From: Bacteroidota bacterium
GTDB lineage: Bacteria > Bacteroidota > Bacteroidia > Flavobacteriales > Schleiferiaceae
DNA: 41,942 nt
Direction of reading: 5' to 3'
NCBI GenBank assembly: GCA_016868755.1
Contig: VGFU01000011.1
Coordinates: 1 to 41,942, forward strand
Under the pieces are notes generated by a model that made no database searches, was not told where the DNA came from, and worked only from the letters and a program-made list of their open reading frames with translations. How positions within the stretch are numbered: position 1 is the stretch's first letter; each line of letters begins with the position of its first letter. The position numbers and the translations under genes are program-made. Of the stretch, positions 1-9,259 are shown piece after piece.

Positions 1-127
1 TAGTGGAGGCAGAAGTGATAGGCACTTGCACAGATCCCAGGTATACTCGGTTGTTGGCGGCAGTTGCGTTGAAGTTTTGACCGGTAATGGTCACGGTTGT
101 ACCCGTTGCTCCTGAAGTGGGGGTAAA
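1..127 (-). repeat. Direct repeat copy A (TIG domain coding), identical to 2845-2971
   Basis: Bases 1-127 are identical by eye to 2845-2971 at an offset of 2,844 bases, which keeps the reading frame. Divergence begins at 128 versus 2972. The repeat probably continues past the left edge. It encodes the central strands of the third and first TIG domains of the FG-GAP protein. Confidence 0.9.
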
Positions 128-3073
128 CGAGGTAATGATAGGAGGCGTAGGTCTAGCCGGGGTGCGGAAGACCTTTAGCGCACTCGCGTGAGAGCCTACT
201 ACATCTAGAATTCCGTCTTTATCGACGTCTACGGCAGTAATGCCCCAAGGATTGGATCCGAGGGTGTAATCCTTACGGGCACCAAAAGAGCCAGATACTA
301 TAGATCCCGAAGTGGCTTGGTTTTTAAATACGGAGAAGTTGCCGCCGGTATTGTTGGCGCTCAACAGCTCGGGTTTTCCGTCGCCATCAAGATCTGCGAT
401 TGCGACATTCAGTGGGTAGGACCCAGTGGTGAGATCTACGCGAGTTCCGAAGTTGGCAGAGGTGATTGTTCCCGAAGGGTTGTTATTACGCCAAACGGAA
501 ACCGTATTGGAATTGCTGTTGTTGCAAATCAGGTCTTTTTTACCGTCGCCGTCGATATCGCCAAACGCAGCAAACTGAACTTGATACTGCGCATAAAGTT
601 CTACGCGGGAAGCAAAGTGACCGGAGTTGAGCGTGGTGATTCCCGATCGAGTATTGCGGTAGATGCTTAAGTGACCGCCCCAGTACTCTTCGTTGGCAGT
701 TACCAAGTCGAGTTTGCCGTCGCTATCGATGTCCTCGATGTAAACGCCATAGTGACTCCGGTTGGGACCGGTGATGTATCCGGCGTCGTCAAAGGAAATC
801 ACACCAGGGGTTGATGAGTTTTTAAGCAATCCAACAATACTCCATTGTCCCCAGGTGCCATTTAGCTGGTACCAGCCGGAAATGGTTCCAACAGCGAGAT
901 CGATGAGTCCATCGCCATCGAGGTCACCGAGCGCCACGCCACGAGGTCCGTTAAAGCCAGAGTAGTCAACTTTCGCTGCGAAGTTGATGTTGCCGCTGCC
1001 GGTCGAGGTATTGCGTAGGATAGAAACAGTCCCCGCGTTGTAGTTTGAAACGGCCAAGTCAAGCTTGCCGTCCCCATCAATATCACCGACGGCAATCATC
1101 GTGGCCCCGGATCCAACGGTAAAGTCGGCTTTTGCAGCAAATGAAGAAGAGCTCACGCTACCACTTGTGCTGGTATTGCGGAACACCGATACGCTACTCG
1201 AGTTGGAGTTCGGTACAATCAATTCAGGTTTTCCGTCACCATCAAGGTCACCATAAGCAACCTGGTTGGGGTTTGATCCCGTAGTGAGCGAAGTGCTTTG
1301 ATTGTACGAAATCACACCATCTCCAGTCAGAGTAAAGCGGTCAGAAGACTCGCCGCTCAAGTTGTTGTTGGTTGTAAGTACCGTGATGTAATCGTAACCA
1401 ATTCCGCTCGGAACCGTAACCGTTAATTGCGTGGCGCTTGCGGCTGTCACGGTAGCTTGGACGCCACCAAAGTACACGACGTTGTTTGCAGCAGTTGCAT
1501 TGAAGTTCAATCCCGTAATAGTGACAGAAGATCCTGCAGCACCACTTGTCGGGCTAAACGAAGTCACGACCGGAGGAGTCGGGGGGAGGGAATTTCTAAA
1601 AACAGAAATAGAGCTACTGCCTTCATTCGCAACTGCCCAGTCGAGTTTGCCGTCACCATCAATATCTGCAATAGAGAGATTGTTTGGATTTGTTCCCGCT
1701 GTGAAGTCAGATTTTGCTGCAAGAGATGATGTGGAAATGCTTCCAGAGGTTGCCGTGTTTGCAAATACACTCACACTACTTGAGCCATAGTTAGCAACTA
1801 CGACGTCTTTCTTTCCGTCGCCGTTGATGTCGCCAATTGCGATACCTCTGGGGTTAGTTGCCGCCGTGAAATCCACTTTTGCACTAAACGATAGTGCGCT
1901 TGATGTTGAAGTGTTGCGGAAGACCGACAGGGTGTTGCTGCCATGATTAGCAACTAAGATCTCGGGTTTTCCATCCCCATCGATATCACCAACTTCGGTG
2001 AAGTAAGGGGTCGTGCCGGTGGTAAGTGACTGGCGAGCGGCGAAGCTGCTGCTAGAGATATCTTCAATCGAGCCTAATGAACGCCAAATAGAAACTTGGT
2101 TATCATCGTGGTTTGTGGCTACCAAATCATTGAATCCGTCAGCGTTGAGGTCGACGATTTTCAAGTCGTACATACTCACGTTGACGGCATGATCGTATCG
2201 CGTCGGGAACGAGAACGAACCTACCGTTGATTCATTTTTAAGAATTCCAATAGTGCGTTCTTGCGTGAAGTAAGGTGATTGCCCTGCGACGGCAATATCG
2301 AGTTGCCCATCTCGGTCGAGATCGCCCAATGCCATTTTGTAGATATAACCATAACCAACAGCATTATTATACGGAGAGACGTCCACTTTAGTTGCCAACG
2401 AAATACTTCCCGAGGTGGATGTGTTTCTGAAGAGAGATACATTTTTCGCGCTTGCATTAAGTACGGCGATATCCACTTTTCCGTCGCCATCTAGGTCGCC
2501 AAAATTTAGATCGTGCGGACCTGAGGCGGTAGCGAAGTCTTGCTTAGCGGCAAAGCTTGAAGAGGAAATGGATCCTGAGGTAGAGGTGTTGCGGAAGACC
2601 GAAATGGTATTTGCGCCGTAATTGACCGAGACCATGTCCAATTTGCCGTCGCCATCGAGGTCAATAAACTTGGCATTCTTGGGTGTGGATGGTGTGGTAA
2701 AGTTTGTTCGTGTACCGTTAACTGTTCCGTTAGCATAGGTTACCACGAAGTGATCTTGCGATTGTCCAAGTTGCGCATTGGCGGTATTCAGGACGGTCCA
2801 CTTTTCAGGCTGGGTACCCGCGGGGATGGTTACGACTAGTTGGGTAGTGGAGGCAGAAGTGATAGGCACTTGCACAGATCCCAGGTATACTCGGTTGTTG
2901 GCGGCAGTTGCGTTGAAGTTTTGACCGGTAATGGTCACGGTTGTACCCGTTGCTCCTGAAGTGGGGGTAAAGGAGGTGATAACTGGATGAGTTACCTGAG
3001 CAGAAGCAACTACACAATTAACAAATACTGTAAGTAAAAATAAAAATTTCTTGGATACACTTGAAAACTTCAT
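1..3073 (-). CDS. Large secreted IPT/TIG + FG-GAP (VCBS) repeat protein, 3' end beyond window
   Basis: The frame opens at the ATG at 3071-3073 and stays open to the window edge, giving at least 1,024 residues. It starts with a Sec-type signal peptide (MKFSSVSKK, a hydrophobic core, then ASA before Q26). Next comes an IPT/TIG domain (about residues 28-115). Seven FG-GAP/VCBS repeats follow, each with a calcium-loop motif of the form D-x-DGDG-K-x-D (for example near 2650, 2490, 2310, 2150, 1980, 1820 and 1650). A second TIG domain (about 1570-1300) leads to seven more repeats (near 1230, 1060, 910, 710, 540, 375 and 205), and a third TIG domain begins at about 165. Seven repeats fit one seven-bladed beta-propeller, so the layout reads TIG-propeller-TIG-propeller-TIG. 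Such proteins are usually exported adhesins in Bacteroidota, often through the type IX system; the C-terminal sorting domain, if present, lies outside. Composition is more AT-rich than the neighbours. Specific function unknown. Confidence 0.88.
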   Translation of the reverse strand, partial: MKFSSVSKKFLFLLTVFVNCVVASAQVTHPVITSFTPTSGATGTTVTITGQNFNATAANNRVYLGSVQVPITSASTTQLVVTIPAGTQPEKWTVLNTANAQLGQSQDHFVVTYANGTVNGTRTNFTTPSTPKNAKFIDLDGDGKLDMVSVNYGANTISVFRNTSTSGSISSSSFAAKQDFATASGPHDLNFGDLDGDGKVDIAVLNASAKNVSLFRNTSTSGSISLATKVDVSPYNNAVGYGYIYKMALGDLDRDGQLDIAVAGQSPYFTQERTIGILKNESTVGSFSFPTRYDHAVNVSMYDLKIVDLNADGFNDLVATNHDDNQVSIWRSLGSIEDISSSSFAARQSLTTGTTPYFTEVGDIDGDGKPEILVANHGSNTLSVFRNTSTSSALSFSAKVDFTAATNPRGIAIGDINGDGKKDVVVANYGSSSVSVFANTATSGSISTSSLAAKSDFTAGTNPNNLSIADIDGDGKLDWAVANEGSSSISVFRNSLPPTPPVVTSFSPTSGAAGSSVTITGLNFNATAANNVVYFGGVQATVTAASATQLTVTVPSGIGYDYITVLTTNNNLSGESSDRFTLTGDGVISYNQSTSLTTGSNPNQVAYGDLDGDGKPELIVPNSNSSSVSVFRNTSTSGSVSSSSFAAKADFTVGSGATMIAVGDIDGDGKLDLAVSNYNAGTVSILRNTSTGSGNINFAAKVDYSGFNGPRGVALGDLDGDGLIDLAVGTISGWYQLNGTWGQWSIVGLLKNSSTPGVISFDDAGYITGPNRSHYGVYIEDIDSDGKLDLVTANEEYWGGHLSIYRNTRSGITTLNSGHFASRVELYAQYQVQFAAFGDIDGDGKKDLICNNSNSNTVSVWRNNNPSGTITSANFGTRVDLTTGSYPLNVAIADLDGDGKPELLSANNTGGNFSVFKNQATSGSIVSGSFGARKDYTLGSNPWGITAVDVDKDGILDVVGSHASALKVFRTPARPTPPIITSFTPTSGATGTTVTITGQNFNATAANNRVYLGSVQVPITSAST
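2845..2971 (-). repeat. Direct repeat copy B (first TIG domain)
   Basis: Second copy of the perfect 127-base repeat at 1-127. The middle TIG domain (about 1400-1560) is clearly related in protein sequence (TSGAAGSSVTITG versus TSGATGTTVTITG) but has diverged at the DNA level. Confidence 0.9.
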
Positions 3074-3116
3074 GGCTAAAACTAGATACACAATGGTGAC
3101 GACATTGGGAAACTTG

Positions 3117-3149
3117 CAAATCTAAGAATTGCAGCCGTAAAGTTACAAA
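3117..3149 (-). promoter_or_regulatory. Bacteroidota-type promoter of the FG-GAP protein gene
   Basis: On the minus strand a TAGATTTG box (3117-3124) matches the Bacteroidota -7 consensus TAnnTTTG. A TTTG (3146-3149) matches the -33 element, with 21 bases between the TTG and the -7 box. The implied transcript would start near 3111 and have a leader of about 38 bases. This is the only promoter in the window where I could see both elements at normal spacing. Confidence 0.6.
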
Positions 3150-3242
3150 CATCTCGCGGAGTAGTGATTGGCCAACCGTAAATAACGAGAATTCGACGAA
3201 TTTCAATAATGAGAACATCGTCAACTGTGGTTTGAAAATCCC

Positions 3243-3250
3243 GACCTTTG
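3243..3250 (+). promoter_or_regulatory. Probable -7 box (GACCTTTG) five bases before the era start
   Basis: The box differs from TAnnTTTG at its first base only and is followed by CAGCC and then ATG. The same GACCTTTGCAG arrangement precedes maeB. No convincing -33 TTG is seen at the expected distance. Confidence 0.4.
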
Positions 3251-3255
3251 CAGCC

Positions 3256-4149
3256 ATGTCAAAACCCCATAAGTCCGGATTTGTAAACCTCATTGGCCAC
3301 CCGAATGTGGGCAAGTCGACCCTAGCCAACGCGCTGGTGGGGGAACGCCTTAGCATCATTACGCCCAAGGCTCAGACGACGCGCCACCGGATTTTTGGAA
3401 TCCTGAACGGAGAAAACGACCAATGCGAGTACCAGGTGGTGTTCTCGGACACCCCGGGGGTGCTGGATCCGGCGTACGAGCTGCAGGAGCGGATGCTCGA
3501 CGCGGTGCGCGACGCCCTAAAGGACGCCGACGTGTTTTTGTATGTGGTGGAGCTGGGAGAGGGTCCGCTCAAAAACGAAGGGCTGTTTAAGCATTTGCAA
3601 ACGACGAAAACGCCGGTTTTGCTGCTGCTCAACAAAATTGACTTGAAGGACCAGGCGGTCCTCGAGGCCGAGGTGGGAAAGTGGCAAGCGCTGCTGCCGA
3701 AGGCGGAGGTGATTCCGATCAGCGCGCTCAACCGGTTCAACTTGGACTACTTGATGGCGCGGGTGCTCGAACTGATTCCCGAGGGTCCGGCCTATTTTGA
3801 AAAGGATCAGTTGACCGACCGCAGCGAGCGGTTTGTGGCGTCGGAGATTATTCGCGAGCAGATATTGATGCGATACCAGAAGGAGGTTCCGTATTCGGTA
3901 GAAGTGGCGATTGACACGTTTGAAGAGGGCGAAGACATCCACAAGATTCGCGCGATTTTGTATGTGGCCCGCGATTCGCAAAAGGGCATAATCATTGGCC
4001 ATAAGGGCGCGGCAATCAAGGCGGTCGGAATCGGCGCCCGCAAGGCCATGGAGGCCTTTTTTCAGCGCCAGGTTCACCTGGAGCTCTTTGTAAAAGTTCA
4101 GGCGGACTGGCGCGATAACGCCCGCACGCTCAAGCAATTCGGATACTAG
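3256..4149 (+). CDS. era: GTPase Era
   Basis: Era binds GTP and the 3' end of 16S rRNA and helps the last steps of 30S subunit assembly. The 297-residue product has the family's usual length. The G1 motif GHPNVGKST is at residues 14-22, G3 DTPG at 65-68 and G4 NKID near residue 125. The C-terminal KH domain contains the RNA-binding loop GIIIGHKGAAIK. A TTG eight codons upstream (3232) is also in frame, but the ATG at 3256 fits Era homologues better and sits five bases after a GACCTTTG box. The next gene, der, starts one base after the Era stop, so the two assembly GTPases are probably co-transcribed. Confidence 0.97.
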   Translation: MSKPHKSGFVNLIGHPNVGKSTLANALVGERLSIITPKAQTTRHRIFGILNGENDQCEYQVVFSDTPGVLDPAYELQERMLDAVRDALKDADVFLYVVELGEGPLKNEGLFKHLQTTKTPVLLLLNKIDLKDQAVLEAEVGKWQALLPKAEVIPISALNRFNLDYLMARVLELIPEGPAYFEKDQLTDRSERFVASEIIREQILMRYQKEVPYSVEVAIDTFEEGEDIHKIRAILYVARDSQKGIIIGHKGAAIKAVGIGARKAMEAFFQRQVHLELFVKVQADWRDNARTLKQFGY

Positions 4150-4150
4150 T

Positions 4151-5476
4151 ATGAGGTCGTTAATCGCCATTGTAGGTCGCCCCAACGTGGGAAAGTCAAC
4201 GTTTTTCAACCGCCTAGTGCAAAAGCGCGAGGCCATCGTGGATTCAGTGGCCGGGGTGACGCGGGACCGCCATTACGGCAGCTCGGAATGGGGCGGACGC
4301 GTGTTTAGCCTTGTCGACACGGGCGGATGGGTCGAGGGATCTGACGACGTGTTTGAGGGAGAGATTCGCCGTCAAGTCAAGGCGGCCCTCGACGAGTGCC
4401 ACGCGGTGCTGTTCTTGGTGGATGCCGAAGATGGCCTTACGCCCGATGACGAAGAAATTGCGCAGCTACTGCGCCGCCAAAAGAAGCCCGTGCTTCTGGT
4501 CGCCAATAAGGTCGACAACCATGCGCGCTCAACCCAGGCGGCCGAATTTTACAGCCTGGGTTTTGGTGAGCCTTATGCCTTGAGTTCGGTAAACGGAAGC
4601 GGAACCGGAGAACTCCTGGATGAGCTGATTACGCTTCTTCCGCCCGCGTCAGAAGATGAAGCCGACGAGCTCGACCCCTGGGAAGGCCTGCCGCGCTTGG
4701 CCATCGTGGGACGTCCGAATGTGGGCAAATCGTCGATCACCAACGCGCTTTTTGAAGAAGAAGTGAGCATTGTGACGGACATTGCCGGAACCACCCGCGA
4801 CACCGTCAACCAGCGCTTCACCAAGTTTGGAATGGACTTCGTGCTGCTGGACACGGCCGGGCTCCGCAAAAAGGTTAAGGTGCACGAAGACCTCGAATTT
4901 TACAGCAACATGCGCACGCTGCGGACCATTGAGGATTCCGACGTCTGTGTGCTGGTGATCGACGCCACCCAAGGAATTGAAGCACAGGACCTTGCTATCA
5001 TCAGTGTGATTCACAAGAACCGCAAAGGCCTCGTGGTCGTGGTCAACAAGTGGGACCTGGTTGAAAAGCAAACCCAAACGCTTGAAGAATATAAAGCGGT
5101 GGTCAAGAAACGATTGCAACCGTTTAACGATGTGCCGGTCATCTTCACTTCGGCGCTGACGAAGCAGCGCGTGCTGAAGGCCATCGAAGAGGCGATGGAG
5201 GTGTACCGCCGCCGTTCGACGCGAATTTCAAAAACGGACCTCAACGAGCGCCTGCTTTCGCTGGTCAAGCACCAGCCGCCGCCCATTTATAAGGGCAAGG
5301 AGATCAAGATCAAGTTTATTACGCAGCTTCCGACCAAGTACCCGCAGTTTGTGTTTTTCTGCAACCTGCCCCAGTACGTCAAAGACAGCTACTCGCGCTT
5401 TGTTGAAAACCAAATGCGCCAGATGTACGACTTGAGCGGAGTTCCGATCGACCTCTTCTGGAGGAAGAGTTCATAG
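4151..5476 (+). CDS. der: Ribosome biogenesis GTPase Der (EngA), double-GTPase
   Basis: Der is an essential GTPase that acts in 50S subunit maturation. The product has 441 residues. It shows the family hallmark of two tandem G domains: the first P-loop GRPNVGKST at residues 9-17 with NKVD at about 119-122, and the second GRPNVGKSS at about 187-195 with DTAG and NKWD. An acidic linker (SEDEADELD) separates them, and a KH-like domain ends the protein (IKIKFITQLPTKYP, FFCNLP, GVPIDLFWR). The ATG lies one base after the era stop. The gene faces gldA, whose stop is only 13 bases away. Confidence 0.97.
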   Translation: MRSLIAIVGRPNVGKSTFFNRLVQKREAIVDSVAGVTRDRHYGSSEWGGRVFSLVDTGGWVEGSDDVFEGEIRRQVKAALDECHAVLFLVDAEDGLTPDDEEIAQLLRRQKKPVLLVANKVDNHARSTQAAEFYSLGFGEPYALSSVNGSGTGELLDELITLLPPASEDEADELDPWEGLPRLAIVGRPNVGKSSITNALFEEEVSIVTDIAGTTRDTVNQRFTKFGMDFVLLDTAGLRKKVKVHEDLEFYSNMRTLRTIEDSDVCVLVIDATQGIEAQDLAIISVIHKNRKGLVVVVNKWDLVEKQTQTLEEYKAVVKKRLQPFNDVPVIFTSALTKQRVLKAIEEAMEVYRRRSTRISKTDLNERLLSLVKHQPPPIYKGKEIKIKFITQLPTKYPQFVFFCNLPQYVKDSYSRFVENQMRQMYDLSGVPIDLFWRKSS

Positions 5477-5489
5477 GTAGTGGCCCGAC

Positions 5490-6185
<696 letters not shown>

Positions 6186-6218
6186 GGCGAAGTGTAACGA
6201 AGGCCGAAGGTAAGCCGA

Positions 6219-6226
6219 TATCTTTG
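6219..6226 (+). promoter_or_regulatory. -7 promoter box (TATCTTTG) of rsgA
   Basis: Exact match to TAnnTTTG in the 49-base gap between divergent gldA and rsgA, ending eight bases before the rsgA ATG. The leader would be very short or absent. Confidence 0.5.
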
Positions 6227-6234
6227 GTGTTCCG

Positions 6235-7197
6235 ATGGAAGCCCTCGTACTCAAATCAACCGGAAGCTGGTACCGCCTGCAGTTTGCCGACGGAACCCAG
6301 ACCGACGCGCGCCTGCGCGGCGCGCTCCGCCTTGCGGGCAGCCGCGCGACCAACCCGGTGGCGGTGGGCGACAAGGTTGACGTGGTGCCCGAGTCTGAGG
6401 GACGCTGGGCGATTACCGGGGTGCACGAGCGCCGGAACCACCTGGTGCGCAAGTCGGTCAACTTGTCGCGCAAGTCGCAGGTGATCGCCGCCAACATCGA
6501 CCAGGCGGTGCTAATTGCCACGGTGGCTGAGCCGGTGACGCTCTATGGATTCATGGATCGCTTTTTGGCGACGGCTGAGGCATACCGGATTCCGACGGTG
6601 ATTGCATTCAACAAGGTGGACGCCCTCGACGAGGCCAGCGAGGCTGAGTTGGTTTACCGCGAGGCGGCCTATGGGCAGGCGGGCTACCAAACGCTTCGGG
6701 TTTCGGCCGAGACCGGTGATGGGCTTGACGCGCTGCGCGAGGTGCTGCGCGGCAAGGTTTCGCTCTTTAGCGGACACAGCGGAGTCGGCAAAAGCAGCCT
6801 GGCCAACCGCCTGCAGCCCGGACTTGACCTGCGGACGGGCGCAATCAGTTCCGCCCACGGACAGGGGCAGCATACGACCACGTTTGCCGAGATGCACCCG
6901 CTGCACTTTGGCGGATTTCTCATCGACACCCCCGGAATCCGCGGCTTTGGCCTCGTGGACATGGAGCGCGAAGAAATCAGCCACTACGTTCCTGAGGTGT
7001 TTGCGCTGGCGCCCCATTGCCGCTTTGGCAACTGCCTGCACGCCGACGAGCCCGGATGTGCGGTTCGCGAGGCCTACGAGGCCAACAAACTGGCTCCGAC
7101 CCGCTACGAGAGCTACCTGAGCATGCTGGCGGGCGACGACGAAGAGGATCCGTACCGCCACGGAGCCTACAAGGAACTTAAAGGCCGCACGCGATGA
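6235..7197 (+). CDS. rsgA: Small ribosomal subunit biogenesis GTPase RsgA
   Basis: RsgA is a circularly permuted GTPase that checks late 30S assembly. The 320-residue protein has an N-terminal OB-fold (about 1-75). The G motifs come in permuted order: G4 NKVD at 126-129, then G1 GHSGVGKSS at 180-188, then G3 DTPG at 231-234. The C-terminal zinc site has ligands C262, C267, H269 and C275 (CRFGNCLH, then C). The ATG at 6235 follows a TATCTTTG box by eight bases. The stop codon overlaps the dtd start as ATGA, so rsgA, dtd and the following MazG-like gene form an operon. Confidence 0.97.
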   Translation: MEALVLKSTGSWYRLQFADGTQTDARLRGALRLAGSRATNPVAVGDKVDVVPESEGRWAITGVHERRNHLVRKSVNLSRKSQVIAANIDQAVLIATVAEPVTLYGFMDRFLATAEAYRIPTVIAFNKVDALDEASEAELVYREAAYGQAGYQTLRVSAETGDGLDALREVLRGKVSLFSGHSGVGKSSLANRLQPGLDLRTGAISSAHGQGQHTTTFAEMHPLHFGGFLIDTPGIRGFGLVDMEREEISHYVPEVFALAPHCRFGNCLHADEPGCAVREAYEANKLAPTRYESYLSMLAGDDEEDPYRHGAYKELKGRTR

Positions 7198-7646
7198 GGG
7201 TGGTGGTGCAGCGCGTACTTGAGGCGAGCGTGACGATTGACGGCAAGCTTCACAGCCGCATCGGCCCCGGGCTGCTCGTGCTGGCCGGTTGGGAAGAGGC
7301 GGATACCCCCGAAGACAACCTGTGGGTGGCCCAGAAAATTAGCAAAATGCGCTTGTTTCCCGACGCCGAGGGCGTCATGAACCGCTCAGTTATGGAAGCC
7401 GGCGGAGAGCTGCTCGTGGTAAGCCAGTTCACCCTGCACGCTTCGACCAAGAAGGGCAACCGCCCGAGCTACTTCAAGGCGGCGCATCCGCGCGTATCGG
7501 TTCCTTTGTACGAGGACTTTCTCGACGTGCTCTGGAACGAGGCCAACTTGCCCGTGAAGTCGGGCGTGTTTGGCGCCGACATGAAGGTGGCGCTGGTCAA
7601 CGACGGACCGGTGACGATTACGATGGACTCCAAAAACAAGGAATGA
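7194..7646 (+). CDS. dtd: D-aminoacyl-tRNA deacylase
   Basis: Dtd removes D-amino acids (and glycine from tRNA-Ala) mischarged on tRNA, a proofreading step in translation. The 150-residue protein starts MRVVVQRVLEASV as the family does. It carries both active-site signatures: SQFTL followed by a lysine-containing loop (KKGNRPSY), and the C-terminal NDGPVT motif. It overlaps rsgA by four bases upstream and the next gene by four bases downstream, which implies translational coupling. Confidence 0.96.
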   Translation: MRVVVQRVLEASVTIDGKLHSRIGPGLLVLAGWEEADTPEDNLWVAQKISKMRLFPDAEGVMNRSVMEAGGELLVVSQFTLHASTKKGNRPSYFKAAHPRVSVPLYEDFLDVLWNEANLPVKSGVFGADMKVALVNDGPVTITMDSKNKE

Positions 7647-7990
7647 TGACGTTTGACGACCAAAAGCCCGTGGGGGCCCTGCAAGCCGAAGTGGATCAGT
7701 GGATTGCCGATTTTGGCGTGCGCTACTTTAACGAGCTCACCAACATGGCCCAGCTCAGCGAAGAGGTGGGCGAGGTAGCCCGAATCATTGCGCGCCGCTA
7801 CGGCGAGCAGTCCGAAAAGGAGTCCGACAAAAACAAAGACCTCGGCGAAGAACTGGCCGACGTGCTGTTTGTGACCCTGTGCTTGGCCAACCAAACGGGC
7901 ACGGACCTGCAGGCCGCTTTTGATCGACGCATGGCCGCCAAAGGCGCGCGCGACAAGGACCGGCATGCGAATAACGCGAAGCTCAAGTAG
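7643..7990 (+). CDS. MazG-like nucleotide pyrophosphohydrolase
   Basis: A 115-residue all-alpha NTP pyrophosphohydrolase. The metal-binding pattern of the MazG/dUTPase superfamily is visible as SEEVGEVAR (about residues 38-46) and GEELADVLF (about 68-76). Such enzymes cleave NTPs to NMP and pyrophosphate and often clean the nucleotide pool; the substrate cannot be told from sequence. The start overlaps the dtd stop as ATGA; two ATG codons are adjacent (7643 and 7646). Last gene of the rsgA operon. Confidence 0.88.
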   Translation: MMTFDDQKPVGALQAEVDQWIADFGVRYFNELTNMAQLSEEVGEVARIIARRYGEQSEKESDKNKDLGEELADVLFVTLCLANQTGTDLQAAFDRRMAAKGARDKDRHANNAKLK

Positions 7991-8040
7991 CAACCCACAG
8001 GCAATCTTCGACCTTAAACAGCGCGGTCGAACTTGCTTTG

Positions 8041-8048
8041 TACCTTAG
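8041..8048 (+). promoter_or_regulatory. Possible -7 box (TACCTTAG) of gcdH
   Basis: One mismatch to TAnnTTTG, lying 23 bases before the ATG at 8072. Its position argues against the in-frame TTG at 8033 as the translation start, because that codon would lie upstream of the promoter box. Confidence 0.35.
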
Positions 8049-8071
8049 CGGCCTACTTCAAAAACCCCTTG

Positions 8072-9256
8072 ATGATGCGTGCGGATTTGTACGAACACCC
8101 CGACTACTACCTGATGGATGAGCTCCTAACCGAGGAGCACAAGATGGTCCGCGAGGCCACCCGCGACTGGGTGAAGCGCGACGTGACGCCGGTCATCGAG
8201 GACTACGCGCAGCGCGCCGAGTTCCCCAAGCACCTGGTGAAGGGCCTCGCCGAGGTTGGTGCGTTCGGACCCTACATTCCGGCGGAGTACGGCGGAGCGG
8301 GCCTCGACCAGATTTCGTACGGACTGATGATGATGGAAATCGAGCGCGGCGACAGCGGAATTCGCTCGACCTGCTCGGTGCAGAGTTCGCTGGTGATGTA
8401 CCCGATTTATGCCTACGGCAACGAGGAACAGCGCCGCAAGTACCTCCCCAAGCTCGCCAGCGGCGAGTGGCTGGGCAGCTTTGGCCTGACCGAGCCCAAC
8501 TTTGGCTCGAACCCCGGCGGAATGGTCACCAACTTCAAGGACATGGGCGACCACTACCTGCTCAACGGAGCCAAAATGTGGATTTCGAATTCGCCTTTTT
8601 GTGACGTTGCAGTGGTTTGGGCCAAAGACGAGTCGGGCCGCATTCACGGCCTTATCGTCGAGCGCGGAATGGCCGGGTTCACGACCCCCGAGACGCACAA
8701 CAAGTGGTCGCTGCGCGCCTCAGCCACCGGAGAGCTCGTGTTCGACAACGTCAAGGTCCCAAAAGAAAACCTGCTACCCAACAAGTCGGGCTTGGGGGCT
8801 CCGCTGGGCTGCCTGGATTCAGCCCGCTACGGAATCGCCTGGGGCGCGCTCGGTGCCGCCATGGACTGCTACGACACCGCCCTGCGCTACAGCAAGGAGC
8901 GCATTCAGTTTGATCGCCCCATCGGAGGCTTTCAGCTGCAGCAAAAGAAGTTGGCCGAAATGATCACCGAGATCACCAAGGCCCAGCTCTTGACCCTGCG
9001 CCTCGGCCAGCTCAAGAACGAGGGCCGCGCCACGACCGCCCAGATTTCAATGGCCAAGCGCAACAACGTCGCCATGGCCTTGGACATCGCCCGCGAGGCG
9101 CGCCAGATGCTCGGCGGAATGGGCATTACCGGCGACTTCCCCATCATGCGCCACATGATGAACCTCGAGTCAGTCGTTACCTACGAGGGTACGCACGACA
9201 TTCACCTTCTCATCACCGGCATGGACGTAACCGGCCTCAGTGCCTTTAAAGCTTAG
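8072..9256 (+). CDS. gcdH: Glutaryl-CoA dehydrogenase (acyl-CoA dehydrogenase family)
   Basis: An FAD enzyme that oxidises and decarboxylates glutaryl-CoA to crotonyl-CoA in lysine and tryptophan breakdown. The roughly 394-residue product matches the GCDH subfamily closely. It has IERGDSGIRS then SVQSSLVMYPIYAYG (substrate site with conserved Glu, Arg and Ser), FGLTEPNFGSNP, SLRASATG, ARYGIAWGALGA and RQMLGGMGI. The C-terminal TYEGTHDIH holds the catalytic glutamate. The start is uncertain between ATG 8072 and ATG 8075; an in-frame TTG at 8033 is less likely. No other lysine-degradation genes are nearby. A small lipoprotein gene starts three bases after the stop. Confidence 0.9.
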   Translation: MMRADLYEHPDYYLMDELLTEEHKMVREATRDWVKRDVTPVIEDYAQRAEFPKHLVKGLAEVGAFGPYIPAEYGGAGLDQISYGLMMMEIERGDSGIRSTCSVQSSLVMYPIYAYGNEEQRRKYLPKLASGEWLGSFGLTEPNFGSNPGGMVTNFKDMGDHYLLNGAKMWISNSPFCDVAVVWAKDESGRIHGLIVERGMAGFTTPETHNKWSLRASATGELVFDNVKVPKENLLPNKSGLGAPLGCLDSARYGIAWGALGAAMDCYDTALRYSKERIQFDRPIGGFQLQQKKLAEMITEITKAQLLTLRLGQLKNEGRATTAQISMAKRNNVAMALDIAREARQMLGGMGITGDFPIMRHMMNLESVVTYEGTHDIHLLITGMDVTGLSAFKA

Positions 9257-9259
9257 GTC

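Noticed and set aside
1-3073. Regular short repeats that could suggest a CRISPR array or non-coding repeat tract
   Set aside because: The repeats are in-frame coding for DGDG motifs with irregular spacing and no identical spacer-repeat units. One open frame covers the whole stretch.
6186-6521. N-terminal extension of the GldA-type protein
   Set aside because: The frame is open upstream to 6521, but this would run through the start of rsgA and adds about 112 residues unlike any ABC ATPase. MSIAAENLRKTYG is the normal start.
8033-8071. Upstream TTG start for gcdH
   Set aside because: The TTG precedes a likely -7 promoter box, and the added residues (MLCTLAAYFKNPL) do not resemble the family N-terminus.
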